A DNA stretch of 51,064 nucleotides from Leucobacter sp. G161 (GTDB lineage: Bacteria; Actinomycetota; Actinomycetes; Actinomycetales; Microbacteriaceae), in contig NZ_LOHP01000051.1 of assembly GCF_001482305.1 (NCBI RefSeq), positions 1 through 51,064 of the forward strand, written 5' to 3'. Of the stretch, positions 37,339 to 45,457 are shown in pieces; position 1 is the first letter of the stretch, and each line of letters starts with the position of its first letter. The translations under genes were made by a program, and so were the position numbers. The notes under the pieces were generated by a model, which saw only the letters and a program-made list of their open reading frames with translations, was not told the origin of the DNA and made no database searches.

Positions 37339-38189
37339 GGCTCACGCGGATCGACGACCTCAGCCTCCCCGAACTCGCCGATTTCACCCAGCTCACTGAT
37401 GTTGCGCTCAGGCGCGTTCGCGAACCTGCTGAGGGGCTCTACCTCGCAGAATCCCCGAAGGTGATCGAACGGGCACTGCGAACGGGGCACCGCCCGCGTT
37501 CGCTCCTGATCGTGGAGGAGTGGCTGCCGAGTGTCGAACGGATGCTCGCAGACTACCCGGATGTTCCAGTGTACGTTGGTGCGCCTGCGCAGCTCGAACA
37601 GCTCACCGGGTTCAACATGCACCGCGGTGCACTCGCGTCAATGCACCGCCCCGAGCCGCTCGATCCCGAGGAGTTGCTGCGCACCTCCAAGCGGGTCGTT
37701 GTGCTCGAGGATCTTGCCGACCACACCAACGTGGGGGCCGTCTTCCGCTCGGCGGCGGCACTCGGTGTCGACGCGGTACTACTCACTCCGGGCTGCGCTG
37801 ATCCGCTCTATCGGCGCGCGGTGCGCGTGAGCATGGGAGCCGTGCTGCAGGTACCGTGGGCCAGGCTGCCCGATTGGCGCGAGGCTGGACCACTGTTTCG
37901 CGAGACCGGTTACGAGCTCACCGCCTTCGCACTGCGGGACGACGCGCAGGATCTCGCGGAGTTCGTGGACGACCTCCCGGAGAAGCTCGCGCTGATGTTC
38001 GGCACCGAGGGCCCCGGCCTGAGCAAGCGCGCGCTCGCGTCGGCGAGCCGCTCGGTGGTAATCCCGATGGAGCACGGCGTTGACTCGCTCAACGTCGCAA
38101 CCGCCGCTGCACTGGCCCTATGGGCGGTGCGGACCGGAGATTCTCGGGTGGGACGTGAGAGGATCAGCGCGAAGGGGGGAGACGTATGA
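37335..38189 (+). CDS. TrmH/SpoU-family RNA 2'-O-methyltransferase
   Basis: Methylates ribose 2'-OH in rRNA or tRNA using S-adenosylmethionine. An N-terminal substrate-binding domain (LYLAESPKVIERAL near 36) precedes the SPOUT knot with its three motifs: DHTNVGAVFRSA near 132, LMFGTEGPGLSKRAL near 221 and IPMEHGVDSLNVATAAALALW near 244 (here quoted as IPMEHGVDSLNVA). At 284 residues it is complete. The target nucleotide is unknown. It overlaps both neighbours by 4 bases. Confidence 0.92.
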   Translation: MRLTRIDDLSLPELADFTQLTDVALRRVREPAEGLYLAESPKVIERALRTGHRPRSLLIVEEWLPSVERMLADYPDVPVYVGAPAQLEQLTGFNMHRGALASMHRPEPLDPEELLRTSKRVVVLEDLADHTNVGAVFRSAAALGVDAVLLTPGCADPLYRRAVRVSMGAVLQVPWARLPDWREAGPLFRETGYELTAFALRDDAQDLAEFVDDLPEKLALMFGTEGPGLSKRALASASRSVVIPMEHGVDSLNVATAAALALWAVRTGDSRVGRERISAKGGDV

Positions 38190-39004
38190 GTATGCCTGTC
38201 GCATCTAATGCGCATCGTCGCCTCCGGGTGCTCTGGATTCTGCTGTTCTGGGTGATTATCGGCGCCGGCGCCTACATTCTTGGCGTACTGAGCTCGACCG
38301 GCCAGGCCGTGGAGGACAACCTCCTCACCGCGTCCGAATTCAACCCGCATCCGCCGGCCCCGCTGAGCCTCGTTTCACCGTTCGCAATCGCCGTCGCGCT
38401 CATCGCACTCGGACTCATCGCCCTGTGGGTGCACGGCATCGGGAGAGCACTCACAGTGACCCTCGTTCCTGCCGTGGCGATCGTTGCCTCGCAGCTCTTG
38501 AAGTCTGAGGTGCTCGGCCGACCCGAACTGCTGACGCTCGCCGCCGAGAACTCATTCCCGAGCGGGCATATGACTGTCTTCGCGACCGTGGTTGGCGCAG
38601 CGATCTTTGCCGTACCCAGCCGAATCCGTGCGATCATCGCCGCCGGCGGCGCAGTGCTGCTCGGCGTCGTGAGCTGGCAGCTGCTGGGCTACGGGTGGCA
38701 CCGCCCGAGCGATGTCTTGGGGGCGCTTGCACTCGCAGTGGCCGGGTTCGCAGGCATCACGATGTTCACGAGGCTTGATCGCCCCCCGCGCGCCTGGTTT
38801 CTGCGCACGGTCTCCGTCGGGCTCGTCATCGTCGGGTGGCTCGCTGCCGGCGGGGCCCTCATTCTCACGCTGATCGCCTGGCAGAGCGACAACGCGGATC
38901 GGATGCTCAGCGCTGGTCAAGCCGGCAGCATCGGGCTCTCACTGCTCGCAGCGCACTCACTCCTGCGGCTCGCTATTCTCGCGTACTCGCCGAAGGCAGG
39001 ATGA
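38186..39004 (+). CDS. PAP2-family membrane phosphatase
   Basis: Integral membrane lipid phosphatase of the phosphatidic acid phosphatase/undecaprenyl pyrophosphatase type. The three catalytic motifs are KSEVLGRP near 108, PSGH near 129 with the first histidine, and WHRPSDVLGA near 171 with the nucleophile-assisting histidine. About seven helices can be traced, more than the usual six, with two C-terminal helices after the catalytic core. At 272 residues it is slightly long. The ATG overlaps the methyltransferase stop (ATGA). Confidence 0.88.
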   Translation: MSMPVASNAHRRLRVLWILLFWVIIGAGAYILGVLSSTGQAVEDNLLTASEFNPHPPAPLSLVSPFAIAVALIALGLIALWVHGIGRALTVTLVPAVAIVASQLLKSEVLGRPELLTLAAENSFPSGHMTVFATVVGAAIFAVPSRIRAIIAAGGAVLLGVVSWQLLGYGWHRPSDVLGALALAVAGFAGITMFTRLDRPPRAWFLRTVSVGLVIVGWLAAGGALILTLIAWQSDNADRMLSAGQAGSIGLSLLAAHSLLRLAILAYSPKAG

Positions 39005-39088
39005 GATTCCGCCTCTGGTGAAGTGCCGCCCGGCACGCAGCAGTGAAGAAATGCGGGGGAGTGCGTCTCCAGCAGCGCTGCGAGCAAG

Positions 39089-39094
39089 TAGCTT
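39089..39094 (+). promoter_or_regulatory. Leaderless-type promoter for the acetyltransferase
   Basis: TAGCTT lies 6 bases before the ATG at 39101. GGGAG between them is too close to the start to act as a ribosome binding site. Confidence 0.45.
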
Positions 39095-39100
39095 GGGAGC

Positions 39101-39655
39101 ATGAAACCTTTCGCGCTGCAGACACGTGACCTGGTGCTAGACGAGATCACGGCGGCAGACGCCCCGCTCATTGCGCGCTACTGTAGCGAGCCCGTGTTCG
39201 AGCGCTTCATGTCGACGCCATGGCCGTACACGACGGCTGATGCCGATTCGTTTGCGGGGGAGTACGTCCCCGGCGCATGGCGGACCGGCAGCGAGTGGAC
39301 CTGGGCCATTCGTGAACGCACTGGCAGTGAGCTTCTGGGGGTCATTGGGCTGCGGCTGCCCAGCGGCATGCTGGGATTCTGGCTGGGGTCTCCGCACCGC
39401 GGGCGACAGATTATGTCAGCTGCCACAGAAGCCGTCGTTGCGGCCGCTTTCGCACGCACCGATCTCGAGGCCGTGAAGTGGGAGGCGCACGTCGGCAACG
39501 TGGCGTCGCTGGGCACCGCAGAACGCGCTGGCTTCACCTACACCGGAGAACGGCCCGGAAGCATTCCCAGTCGAACTGGCGATCCCGTCCAGTCTTGGAC
39601 GGCCGAGATTCGTCGCGGTGAGGGCCAAGAGCCAAAACCGGGCTGGCCCGCGTAG
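39101..39655 (+). CDS. GNAT-family N-acetyltransferase (RimJ/RimL type)
   Basis: Acetyl-CoA-dependent acetyltransferase of 184 residues. The N-terminal LQTRDLVLDEITAADAPLIARYC and the acetyl-CoA region GFWLGSPHRGRQIMSAATEAV fit the ribosomal-protein-alanine acetyltransferase group (quoted as LVLDEITAADAPLIA and SPHRGRQIMSAATEA). The late segment VGNVASLGTAERAGFTYTGE is the usual ending. The acceptor is unknown: it may be a protein N-terminus or a small amine. It is a single-gene unit in front of a repeat-rich regulatory region. Confidence 0.88.
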   Translation: MKPFALQTRDLVLDEITAADAPLIARYCSEPVFERFMSTPWPYTTADADSFAGEYVPGAWRTGSEWTWAIRERTGSELLGVIGLRLPSGMLGFWLGSPHRGRQIMSAATEAVVAAAFARTDLEAVKWEAHVGNVASLGTAERAGFTYTGERPGSIPSRTGDPVQSWTAEIRRGEGQEPKPGWPA

Positions 39656-39657
39656 TT

Positions 39658-39715
39658 TCACGCAGCCTCACACAGTCTCACGTGGCCTCACGCATTCGCT
39701 GATAATCTATATTAT
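39658..39715 (+). promoter_or_regulatory. Four 10-bp phased TCAC repeats next to an AT-rich promoter
   Basis: TCAC occurs at 39658, 39668, 39678 and 39688, each heading a 10-base unit (consensus about TCACGCAGCC). An AT-rich segment follows at 39701-39715, holding TATATT and TATTAT, either of which can be a -10. Repeats on one face of the helix at the -60 to -25 position are typical of activator sites such as direct-repeat PhoP boxes, but the regulator is not known. A second -10, TAGAGT, lies at 39803-39808. Confidence 0.5.
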
Positions 39716-39865
39716 GTCAGGTCACCGGTCAGCGCTGCCCCTCGACGTGCACAGACCGCCCGCAGCCCCACCCGGCCCCTTGCCCGCGGTACACAACGAA
39801 CCTAGAGTGAATGGAGACAGCCCGCGGGCCTCAAGCCTCGCCCCGCGGTCTACATTGGAGGTTCC

Positions 39866-40267
39866 ATGCCCACCGAAGCCGCCACCACGCACGGCAGCGA
39901 CCACCCAGTCCACGAGACCCCGGTCCGTGGCGTCAGGGTGAAGAGCCGACGGCGGGTTCGCCGATTGCTGGGTTGGCTCTGGGTCACCCTGGTGCTGACG
40001 TCACTCATCGCGGGCAGCCTATTTGCCATCACCGGCTATCGCGACTGGAGCGATCTCCCCGGCATCGTACTCATCCCCATACTTGGCGGAGCCATCGGCA
40101 TCCTGCCGTACTGGTTCATGGCGGGCCGGTTCATCCTCACCAAGGACGAGGGCTGGGAGCTACCCGACTCCCCCAGCGCAGCAAACTCGGACGCACCGGA
40201 CGCCGCAGCCGCAGGTCCCGGAACGAGCACCGTGGCAGACGCGACCGCAGGCCCGCACTCGCAGTGA
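39866..40267 (+). CDS. Small two-helix membrane protein of unknown function
   Basis: A 133-residue protein starting at an ATG with the strong site GGAGG 5 bases upstream. A basic N-terminal region (VKSRRRVRRLL) precedes helix 1 at about 37-56 and helix 2 at about 64-85 (PGIVLIPILGGAIGILPYW), after which the C-terminus is Ala/Pro/Asp-rich and probably cytoplasmic. I do not recognise the family. It lies in front of the BCCT transporter gene with a gap of 205 bases, and behind the TCAC-repeat promoter. Confidence 0.7.
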   Translation: MPTEAATTHGSDHPVHETPVRGVRVKSRRRVRRLLGWLWVTLVLTSLIAGSLFAITGYRDWSDLPGIVLIPILGGAIGILPYWFMAGRFILTKDEGWELPDSPSAANSDAPDAAAAGPGTSTVADATAGPHSQ

Positions 40268-40411
40268 CGCGCGAGCACCCTCTCCCCCTGCGACACGCCA
40301 GACTTGCCCCACGATCAAGCAGTGGGCAAACTCCATCGTCGCAGCAATGGCACATCTGCACAACTCCTGTCGCCTAAACGATTCGGCCTATCCATGAGCG
40401 CTTCCTAACAG

Positions 40412-40450
40412 TAGCTTGGACCTGTAACCCCATTGCCGTCGTTTTGACGG
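40412..40450 (+). promoter_or_regulatory. Candidate promoter and leader hairpin of the BCCT transporter
   Basis: TAGCTT at 40412-40417 is a possible -10. In the leader, CCGTC-gtttt-GACGG (40436-40450) sits 3 bases before the AAAGGAG site at 40454-40460, so it could affect translation. The remaining 40268-40411 shows nothing clear. Confidence 0.4.
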
Positions 40451-40472
40451 AGCAAAGGAGACACAGGGCACC

Positions 40473-42566
40473 ATGCCAGATTCTGAACATCAGTTTCCCC
40501 GCACGCGCAAGATCACCGCGCCTGCCCCGCCACCCGTCCCCCACCCGGGGCTCCTTCCCGGAATCGGCGTCGAGCAAACCGGACTCCGCTTCCCCACCAA
40601 CTGGATGGTCCTCAGCGTCACGTTCACTCTCACCATCGGGGTCATAGCCTGGGCGTTCATCGCACCAGACAACCTCGCCGCAGTCGGCGCGGCATCACTC
40701 GCCTGGGTGACCGAACACTTCAGCTGGATGTTCGGCGCACTCGCGGTTGCGGTTGCGCTGTTCATGCTCGTTGTCGGCTACGGCCGCACGGGCGGTATCC
40801 GCCTCGGCGCGGACGACGAGGAGCCGGAGTTCTCGACCGCTTCCTGGGTCTCGATGCTCTTCGCAGCCGGCCTGGGTATCGGCCTGCTGTTCTACGGGCC
40901 GCTCGAACCACTCACCTACTTCCTGAACCCCGCGCCAGGGCTCGACGTCGATCCCGGCAGTGCCGAGGCCGCTCTCCCCGCGCTCGCGCAGACGGTGCTG
41001 CATTGGGGACCCATCGCCTGGGCCTTCTACGCCCTCGTCGGCGGCGCGATCGCCTACAGCGCCTACCGTCGCGGCCGCGCCCCGCTCATCTCGGCGCTCT
41101 TTGAACCGGTCTTCCCGGGCAGCAGCCACAAGGTGCTTGGCCGCATCATCGATGTGTTCGCGATCATCGTGACCCTGTTCGGCACCGCCGTTTCGCTCGG
41201 CATCGGCGCTCTCCAGATCGAGAGTGGCTTCCGCATGGTCACGGGCCTCGGCCCGATGGGCAACACGTTCCTCGTCGGGGCGATCGCGATCCTCACCTCG
41301 CTGTTCATCGCGTCTGCGGTGTCCGGCGTGAAGCGCGGCATCCGTCGCCTGTCGAACCTGAACATGATCCTCACCGGTGCGCTCGGCCTGTTCGTGCTCA
41401 TCGCCGGCCCCACCGTCTTCATCCTCAACTTCCTGCCAGCCTCGCTCGTCGAGTTCATCGGCCAGCTCCCCACGATGCTCGCCCGCAATCCGAACCAGGG
41501 CGCGGAGACCGCAGAGTTCCTCGCGAGCTGGACGACGTACTACTGGGCCTGGTGGGTCTCGTGGACGCCATTCGTCGGCATGTTCATCGCGAAGATCTCG
41601 CGCGGCCGCACGCTGCGCGAGTTCGTCACCACGGTCGTGCTCGTGCCGTCGGCGATCGTGGTCGCCTGGTTCGTCATCTACGGCGGCACTGCGATCTCGA
41701 TGACACTGGGCGGCGAGGATCTGCAGACCGGCGGATCCGGCGAGGCTGTGCTCTTCGAAATGCTCGAGCGGCTCCCCCTCGCCATGATCACCGCGGTGAT
41801 CGCAATGGTCGCGGTTGTCGTGTTCTTCGTGACGGCCGCGGACTCAGCCTCGATCGTGATGGCCTCGATGTCGCAGGCGGGCAGGCCGGAGCCCTCGCGG
41901 TGGGTGACGATCCTCTGGGGGCTGCTCCTCAGCCTCATCGCAATCTCGCTGCTGCTCGCGGGCGGCCGCGACGCGCTCTCCGGGTTGCAGTCGCTCATGG
42001 TCGTCTCGGCGCTGCCGTTCGCGTTCATCGTAATGGGCATCATGGTGGCGTGGGCGAAAGATCTGCAAACCGATCCCTACATCATCCGCCGCACGTACCC
42101 TCGCGCCGCCATCGCACAGGGCGTGCGGCGCGGGATCGACGAGTACGGTGATGACTTTGTCTTCGGCACGAGCGAAGTGCCCGCCGACGAGGGCGCGGGT
42201 GCGGGCTTCGACAGCACGGATCCAGCGCTCACCGACTGGTACGTCGATGCGACCACTGGGCCGATCGAGCGCGTCACCGCTGAGGACGTGCAGCGCACGC
42301 TCGAGCCCGGTCGCATCCAGCCTCCCGGCCCACCGCGCCCCGGAAACATCGCCTCGGGTGATGCCGCACTCGTCGTTGGCGAGCAGCAACCGGAGCCAGG
42401 GCCGGTCACAGCGGCAGCTGCAGGCGACGCCGGCGAGGCTGAATTCACCGAGTCCGAGCGGGCCAGAGAGGACCGCGCCGAGCATGGAGTGCCCGAAGAT
42501 CCGCCGAAGGGCCGTCACGGTGACATTGCCGATGCCGAGGGCCCAGACGACTCGGAGGGCCGCTAG
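40473..42566 (+). CDS. BCCT family transporter (betaine/choline/carnitine type) with long C-terminal tail
   Basis: Secondary transporter for compatible solutes such as glycine betaine, normally sodium-coupled. Twelve helices can be traced. The glycine-rich segment FAAGLGIGLLFYGPLEPLTYF marks helix 3 (quoted as FAAGLGIGLLFYG), and the substrate helix with the family signature reads WWVSWTPFVGMFIAKISRG near 360. The last helix ends near residue 530; about 165 hydrophilic residues follow, rich in Glu, Pro, Gly and Asp. In BetP the C-terminus senses osmotic stress, but that tail is far shorter and basic, so this one need not act alike. At 697 residues it is longer than average. Confidence 0.92.
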   Translation: MPDSEHQFPRTRKITAPAPPPVPHPGLLPGIGVEQTGLRFPTNWMVLSVTFTLTIGVIAWAFIAPDNLAAVGAASLAWVTEHFSWMFGALAVAVALFMLVVGYGRTGGIRLGADDEEPEFSTASWVSMLFAAGLGIGLLFYGPLEPLTYFLNPAPGLDVDPGSAEAALPALAQTVLHWGPIAWAFYALVGGAIAYSAYRRGRAPLISALFEPVFPGSSHKVLGRIIDVFAIIVTLFGTAVSLGIGALQIESGFRMVTGLGPMGNTFLVGAIAILTSLFIASAVSGVKRGIRRLSNLNMILTGALGLFVLIAGPTVFILNFLPASLVEFIGQLPTMLARNPNQGAETAEFLASWTTYYWAWWVSWTPFVGMFIAKISRGRTLREFVTTVVLVPSAIVVAWFVIYGGTAISMTLGGEDLQTGGSGEAVLFEMLERLPLAMITAVIAMVAVVVFFVTAADSASIVMASMSQAGRPEPSRWVTILWGLLLSLIAISLLLAGGRDALSGLQSLMVVSALPFAFIVMGIMVAWAKDLQTDPYIIRRTYPRAAIAQGVRRGIDEYGDDFVFGTSEVPADEGAGAGFDSTDPALTDWYVDATTGPIERVTAEDVQRTLEPGRIQPPGPPRPGNIASGDAALVVGEQQPEPGPVTAAAAGDAGEAEFTESERAREDRAEHGVPEDPPKGRHGDIADAEGPDDSEGR

Positions 42567-42583
42567 ACCTCGGACGCGCACGG

Positions 42584-44125
42584 CTAGCTCCGTGCGATCC
42601 GCCGCCGCGTTCCGCCGACCAGGAGGAGCGCGGCGGCGGCCGCTACGCATGTCGCCGCTAACGGCTGACTACGCGCAAGCAAGTGAACCGCGGCCGCCGC
42701 GACGCTCGCGTAGAGCAGCGCAACGGCGCGCCACAGCAGCTGGAAGATGATGCCCGGGTCGCCGGCCGGGCTCGAGATTGGCGTGGTTGCGACCAGCACG
42801 GGAAGCGGCCCCTTCAGCGAGTTGAACGCGCGCGCTGCGACGGCGACGAGTCCGACGAGGCACGCACCGAGGATGGATCCTCCCCCGATCGCGCCGCCGA
42901 TACTCACGAGCAGCAGCGCAGTGACGGTCGGAAAGGCGGCGTGCAGCGCGAAGAGTCGCGGTGTGGCGACGCCGTAGAGCGCGGGCGCCCCAGCCGCAAC
43001 AGCGGCGTGCCGGAAGCCGTCAGTGAGCGCCGACAGCGCCAGATAGCCGCCGAAGCCGGCGAGGAAGGCACACACCGCAACCGAGACACCGCTCGAGAGG
43101 GTCGCGCTGCCCCAGCTCCCCAGCGCACCACACGTCGCGAGCGCAGCGCACGCGACGGCGAACCGCACCGGGGTTCGCGCCGCACCGACCAGGTCGCGAA
43201 CGAAGAACAGCGGCACCAGCGGCAGTCGACGGATCGCCCGTGCGGATCGCAGCCGAGAAGGATCCGCTCTGACGGAGCCAAGCGCGGTCGCGAAGTCACC
43301 GAGTCCCGCCGAGTTCCCCGCACGGTCCCACGCAGCGGCCTGCGTGCCGAGTGCGGCCGGAAGCAGCCTGTCGAGCATCCGGGGTACCGTGCAGGTCGCT
43401 GCGATGGCGGTCAGTCCGAGCAGTGTGACCGCGAGCGTCGAACCGGGAGCGATCGATTGAGTTGCCCCTCCGCCGATGTCCCCGTTCTGCGCAGCCACTG
43501 TCCCCGCGAGACCCCACGGAGTGAACGGCACAGCGAGGAGGTGACTCACCGCGACTGCCAGCGCGACTCCTGCGGCAAGCATCCAGGAACGACGGTCGAG
43601 CACCTGGCCCCACAACCATGCACACGCACCAAGCAGGGCGACCGCTCCCCCGGCCAGGCCGGCGCGGAGGATCACGCCGGTGCCGCCGCCACTTGCGACT
43701 CCCACGAGCACGCCGATCCAAACACATGCGAACGCGAGAACGAGCGCCGACCAGACGAAGTACCGCCTGAGCGCGTCACGAGCCCACAGCGGGCCGGCTG
43801 CCAGCAGCGTCACCCAAAAGGGACCTGGCGCAACGGGGCCGCGCACCGCACCGATGCCGGAAAGCACGACAAAGGCACCCCCGACAGCAACCGCGGCGAT
43901 CTGCCAGTCGTGGCCACGTGCAATATTCTCCCGGAACCAATCGGTCGCGGAGGGCGAAGCTGCGGCGACGACGAGCGACCGGGCGATGGGAAACACCGCT
44001 GTGACGGTCGCGAGGGCCAGCGCATACAACAGGTATCCCCTGTCGCTGCCGCTCCGTCGCGCTCCGCGGGCACGGAACCGCTTGCGCACCCTGCGGAGCA
44101 GTGCACCTGCTGCGATCGTGTTCAC
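42584..44125 (-). CDS. Polytopic membrane protein, probable ABC transporter permease (DUF6297-like)
   Basis: A 513-residue protein with about ten to twelve hydrophobic helices and a basic start (RRVRKRFRARGARR). No enzyme motif is visible. The GTG at 44125 overlaps the stop of the upstream ABC ATPase gene by 4 bases (GTGA), which argues that it is the membrane partner. I think it belongs to the actinobacterial DUF6297 group found with such ATPases, with moderate certainty. Substrate and direction are unknown; lack of a binding protein suggests export. Confidence 0.75.
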   Translation of the reverse strand: MNTIAAGALLRRVRKRFRARGARRSGSDRGYLLYALALATVTAVFPIARSLVVAAASPSATDWFRENIARGHDWQIAAVAVGGAFVVLSGIGAVRGPVAPGPFWVTLLAAGPLWARDALRRYFVWSALVLAFACVWIGVLVGVASGGGTGVILRAGLAGGAVALLGACAWLWGQVLDRRSWMLAAGVALAVAVSHLLAVPFTPWGLAGTVAAQNGDIGGGATQSIAPGSTLAVTLLGLTAIAATCTVPRMLDRLLPAALGTQAAAWDRAGNSAGLGDFATALGSVRADPSRLRSARAIRRLPLVPLFFVRDLVGAARTPVRFAVACAALATCGALGSWGSATLSSGVSVAVCAFLAGFGGYLALSALTDGFRHAAVAAGAPALYGVATPRLFALHAAFPTVTALLLVSIGGAIGGGSILGACLVGLVAVAARAFNSLKGPLPVLVATTPISSPAGDPGIIFQLLWRAVALLYASVAAAAVHLLARSQPLAATCVAAAAALLLVGGTRRRIARS

Positions 44126-44778
44126 GCTCCCATGGCCCCGAGCTGCACCGTGCGGGCGCCCGAATCGCGCACAAGCTCGCTGCTGTGCGTTGCCATGAGC
44201 ACCGCGGTTCCCGCTGCGGCGCGATCCCGGAGGATCGCGGCCAACACAGCCCGCCGGTCGGCGTCAAGCCGCTGCTCAGGCTCGTCAAGCACGAGCACCG
44301 TACTCGGGCGAATCAGTGTGAGGCACAGCGCAAACAACTGCTGCTGCCCGGAGGAGAGCTCGTGTGGAAACCGGTTCACGAGTGCCCCGAGCCCCATCTG
44401 GTCGAGAATGTCCACGGCACGGGCAGCTGCCTTGGCCGCGGAGTCGTTCCACGAGAGCGCAACGAGTTCCAGGTGTTCTCCGAGCGTGAGATCCCTGGCA
44501 AGCGGCGGGGAACCGATCAGCACGGCAAGCGCGCTCCGAAAGCTCGCGTCCAGGGGCTGCGGGGCTTGGCCGTGCACGGCCAATGCGCCGTCAGAGAGAG
44601 GAACGAGTCCGGCACAGGCGCGCAGCAGGGTCGTTTTCCCCGAGCCGTTTGGTCCTCGCACCGCGACAATCTCTCCCGCGAAGACGCTGCAGGTCGTCGG
44701 GGGCAGCAACACCTCGTTGTCGATCGCAACGGTAGCGGCGCGAGCGCGCAGTGACGGCGGCGGCGCGGCATTACCCAT
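44122..44778 (-). CDS. ABC transporter ATP-binding protein
   Basis: A 218-residue ABC ATPase with Walker A GPNGSGKTT near 42-50, signature LSSGQQQLFALCL near 138, Walker B VLVLDEPEQRLD near 160 and the switch His in MATHSSE. The DEPEQRLD form of the D-loop is typical of actinobacterial two-component exporters of unknown substrate. A TAGCCT -10 is 6 bases before the ATG at 44778, so the mRNA is probably leaderless. The membrane partner follows with a 4-base overlap. Confidence 0.9.
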   Translation of the reverse strand: MGNAAPPPSLRARAATVAIDNEVLLPPTTCSVFAGEIVAVRGPNGSGKTTLLRACAGLVPLSDGALAVHGQAPQPLDASFRSALAVLIGSPPLARDLTLGEHLELVALSWNDSAAKAAARAVDILDQMGLGALVNRFPHELSSGQQQLFALCLTLIRPSTVLVLDEPEQRLDADRRAVLAAILRDRAAAGTAVLMATHSSELVRDSGARTVQLGAMGA

Positions 44779-44784
44779 GCCCCC

Positions 44785-44816
44785 AGGCTAACGGACAGGT
44801 CCCTTCCCACTAAGCT
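44785..44816. promoter_or_regulatory. Overlapping divergent promoters of the ABC ATPase gene and trpF
   Basis: TAGCCT on the minus strand (44785-44790, 6 bases from ATG 44778) and TAAGCT on the plus strand (44811-44816, 7 bases from ATG 44824). With 17-base spacers each -35 region coincides with the -10 of the other promoter. Both transcripts would be leaderless. Confidence 0.5.
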
Positions 44817-44823
44817 TGCCGCC

Positions 44824-45435
44824 ATGTACGTCAAGATCTGTGGCCTCCGTGAGCCCGCACACGCAACCCGTGCCGCCGCGAACCAGGCGGATGCGGTCGG
44901 GGTCGTCATGAGCGAATCAAGTCCACGCCACGCCACCGAGGAGCAGGCCGTCGCAGTGATCGACGCCGCGAAGCGTGAGCGGCCAGACATCGACACCGTG
45001 CTCGTGGTACGCGAAATGCCAGCGGCGATTGCTGCAGCAACGGCCGCCCGCCTCGGGTTCGACGTGCTGCAACTCCACGGCCGCTACAGGCGCGAAGACT
45101 TTGCCGCAGCGGCGGCGATCCACCCGAGGGTATGGCGAGCGGCCAGCCTCGCGGACGTCCCCGATCTCCGTGCCGGCGCCTACGGCGAGGACCGGCTACT
45201 CGTTGACAGCGCCGTCGCGGGATCGGGCGAGCCGTGGGACCTCGAGCTCATTGAACAGGCGGAGCTCGGCGCAGACTGGCTCCTGGCCGGCGGCCTCTCC
45301 CCCGACAACGTCGCGGACGCCATCGCTACCGCCCGTCCAGGCGGGGTCGACGTGTCCAGTGGCATCGAGTCTGCGCCCGGCGAGAAGAGCTTGGATCTCA
45401 TCTCACGGTTTATCGCAGCGGCGCGCGGCGCGTAA
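44824..45435 (+). CDS. trpF: Phosphoribosylanthranilate isomerase
   Basis: Third step of tryptophan synthesis from anthranilate, an Amadori rearrangement in a TIM barrel. Conserved segments are VKICGLRE at 3-10 with the catalytic Cys, LQLHGRY near 82, LLVDSAV with the catalytic Asp near 125, LAGGLSPDNV near 157, and GVDVSSGIE near 177. At 203 residues it is normal. It lies convergent to trpD rather than in a trp operon. Many actinobacteria use PriA for this step, so a dedicated TrpF is of some note. Confidence 0.92.
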   Translation: MYVKICGLREPAHATRAAANQADAVGVVMSESSPRHATEEQAVAVIDAAKRERPDIDTVLVVREMPAAIAAATAARLGFDVLQLHGRYRREDFAAAAAIHPRVWRAASLADVPDLRAGAYGEDRLLVDSAVAGSGEPWDLELIEQAELGADWLLAGGLSPDNVADAIATARPGGVDVSSGIESAPGEKSLDLISRFIAAARGA

Positions 45436-45441
45436 GCACAC

Positions 45442-45457
45442 CGCGCCCGCAGGCGCG
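45442..45457. terminator. Short hairpin between trpF and trpD
   Basis: CGCGCC-cgca-GGCGCG, a perfect 6-bp stem filling the 22-base gap between the two convergent stop codons. No T-run, so weak evidence. Confidence 0.35.

Noticed and set aside
42683..44791. 702-codon open frame on the plus strand opposite the ABC permease and ATPase genes
   Set aside because: It is Arg/Ser/Gly-rich without any domain, and lies wholly antisense to a well-supported, coupled gene pair. High GC content removes stop codons in such frames.
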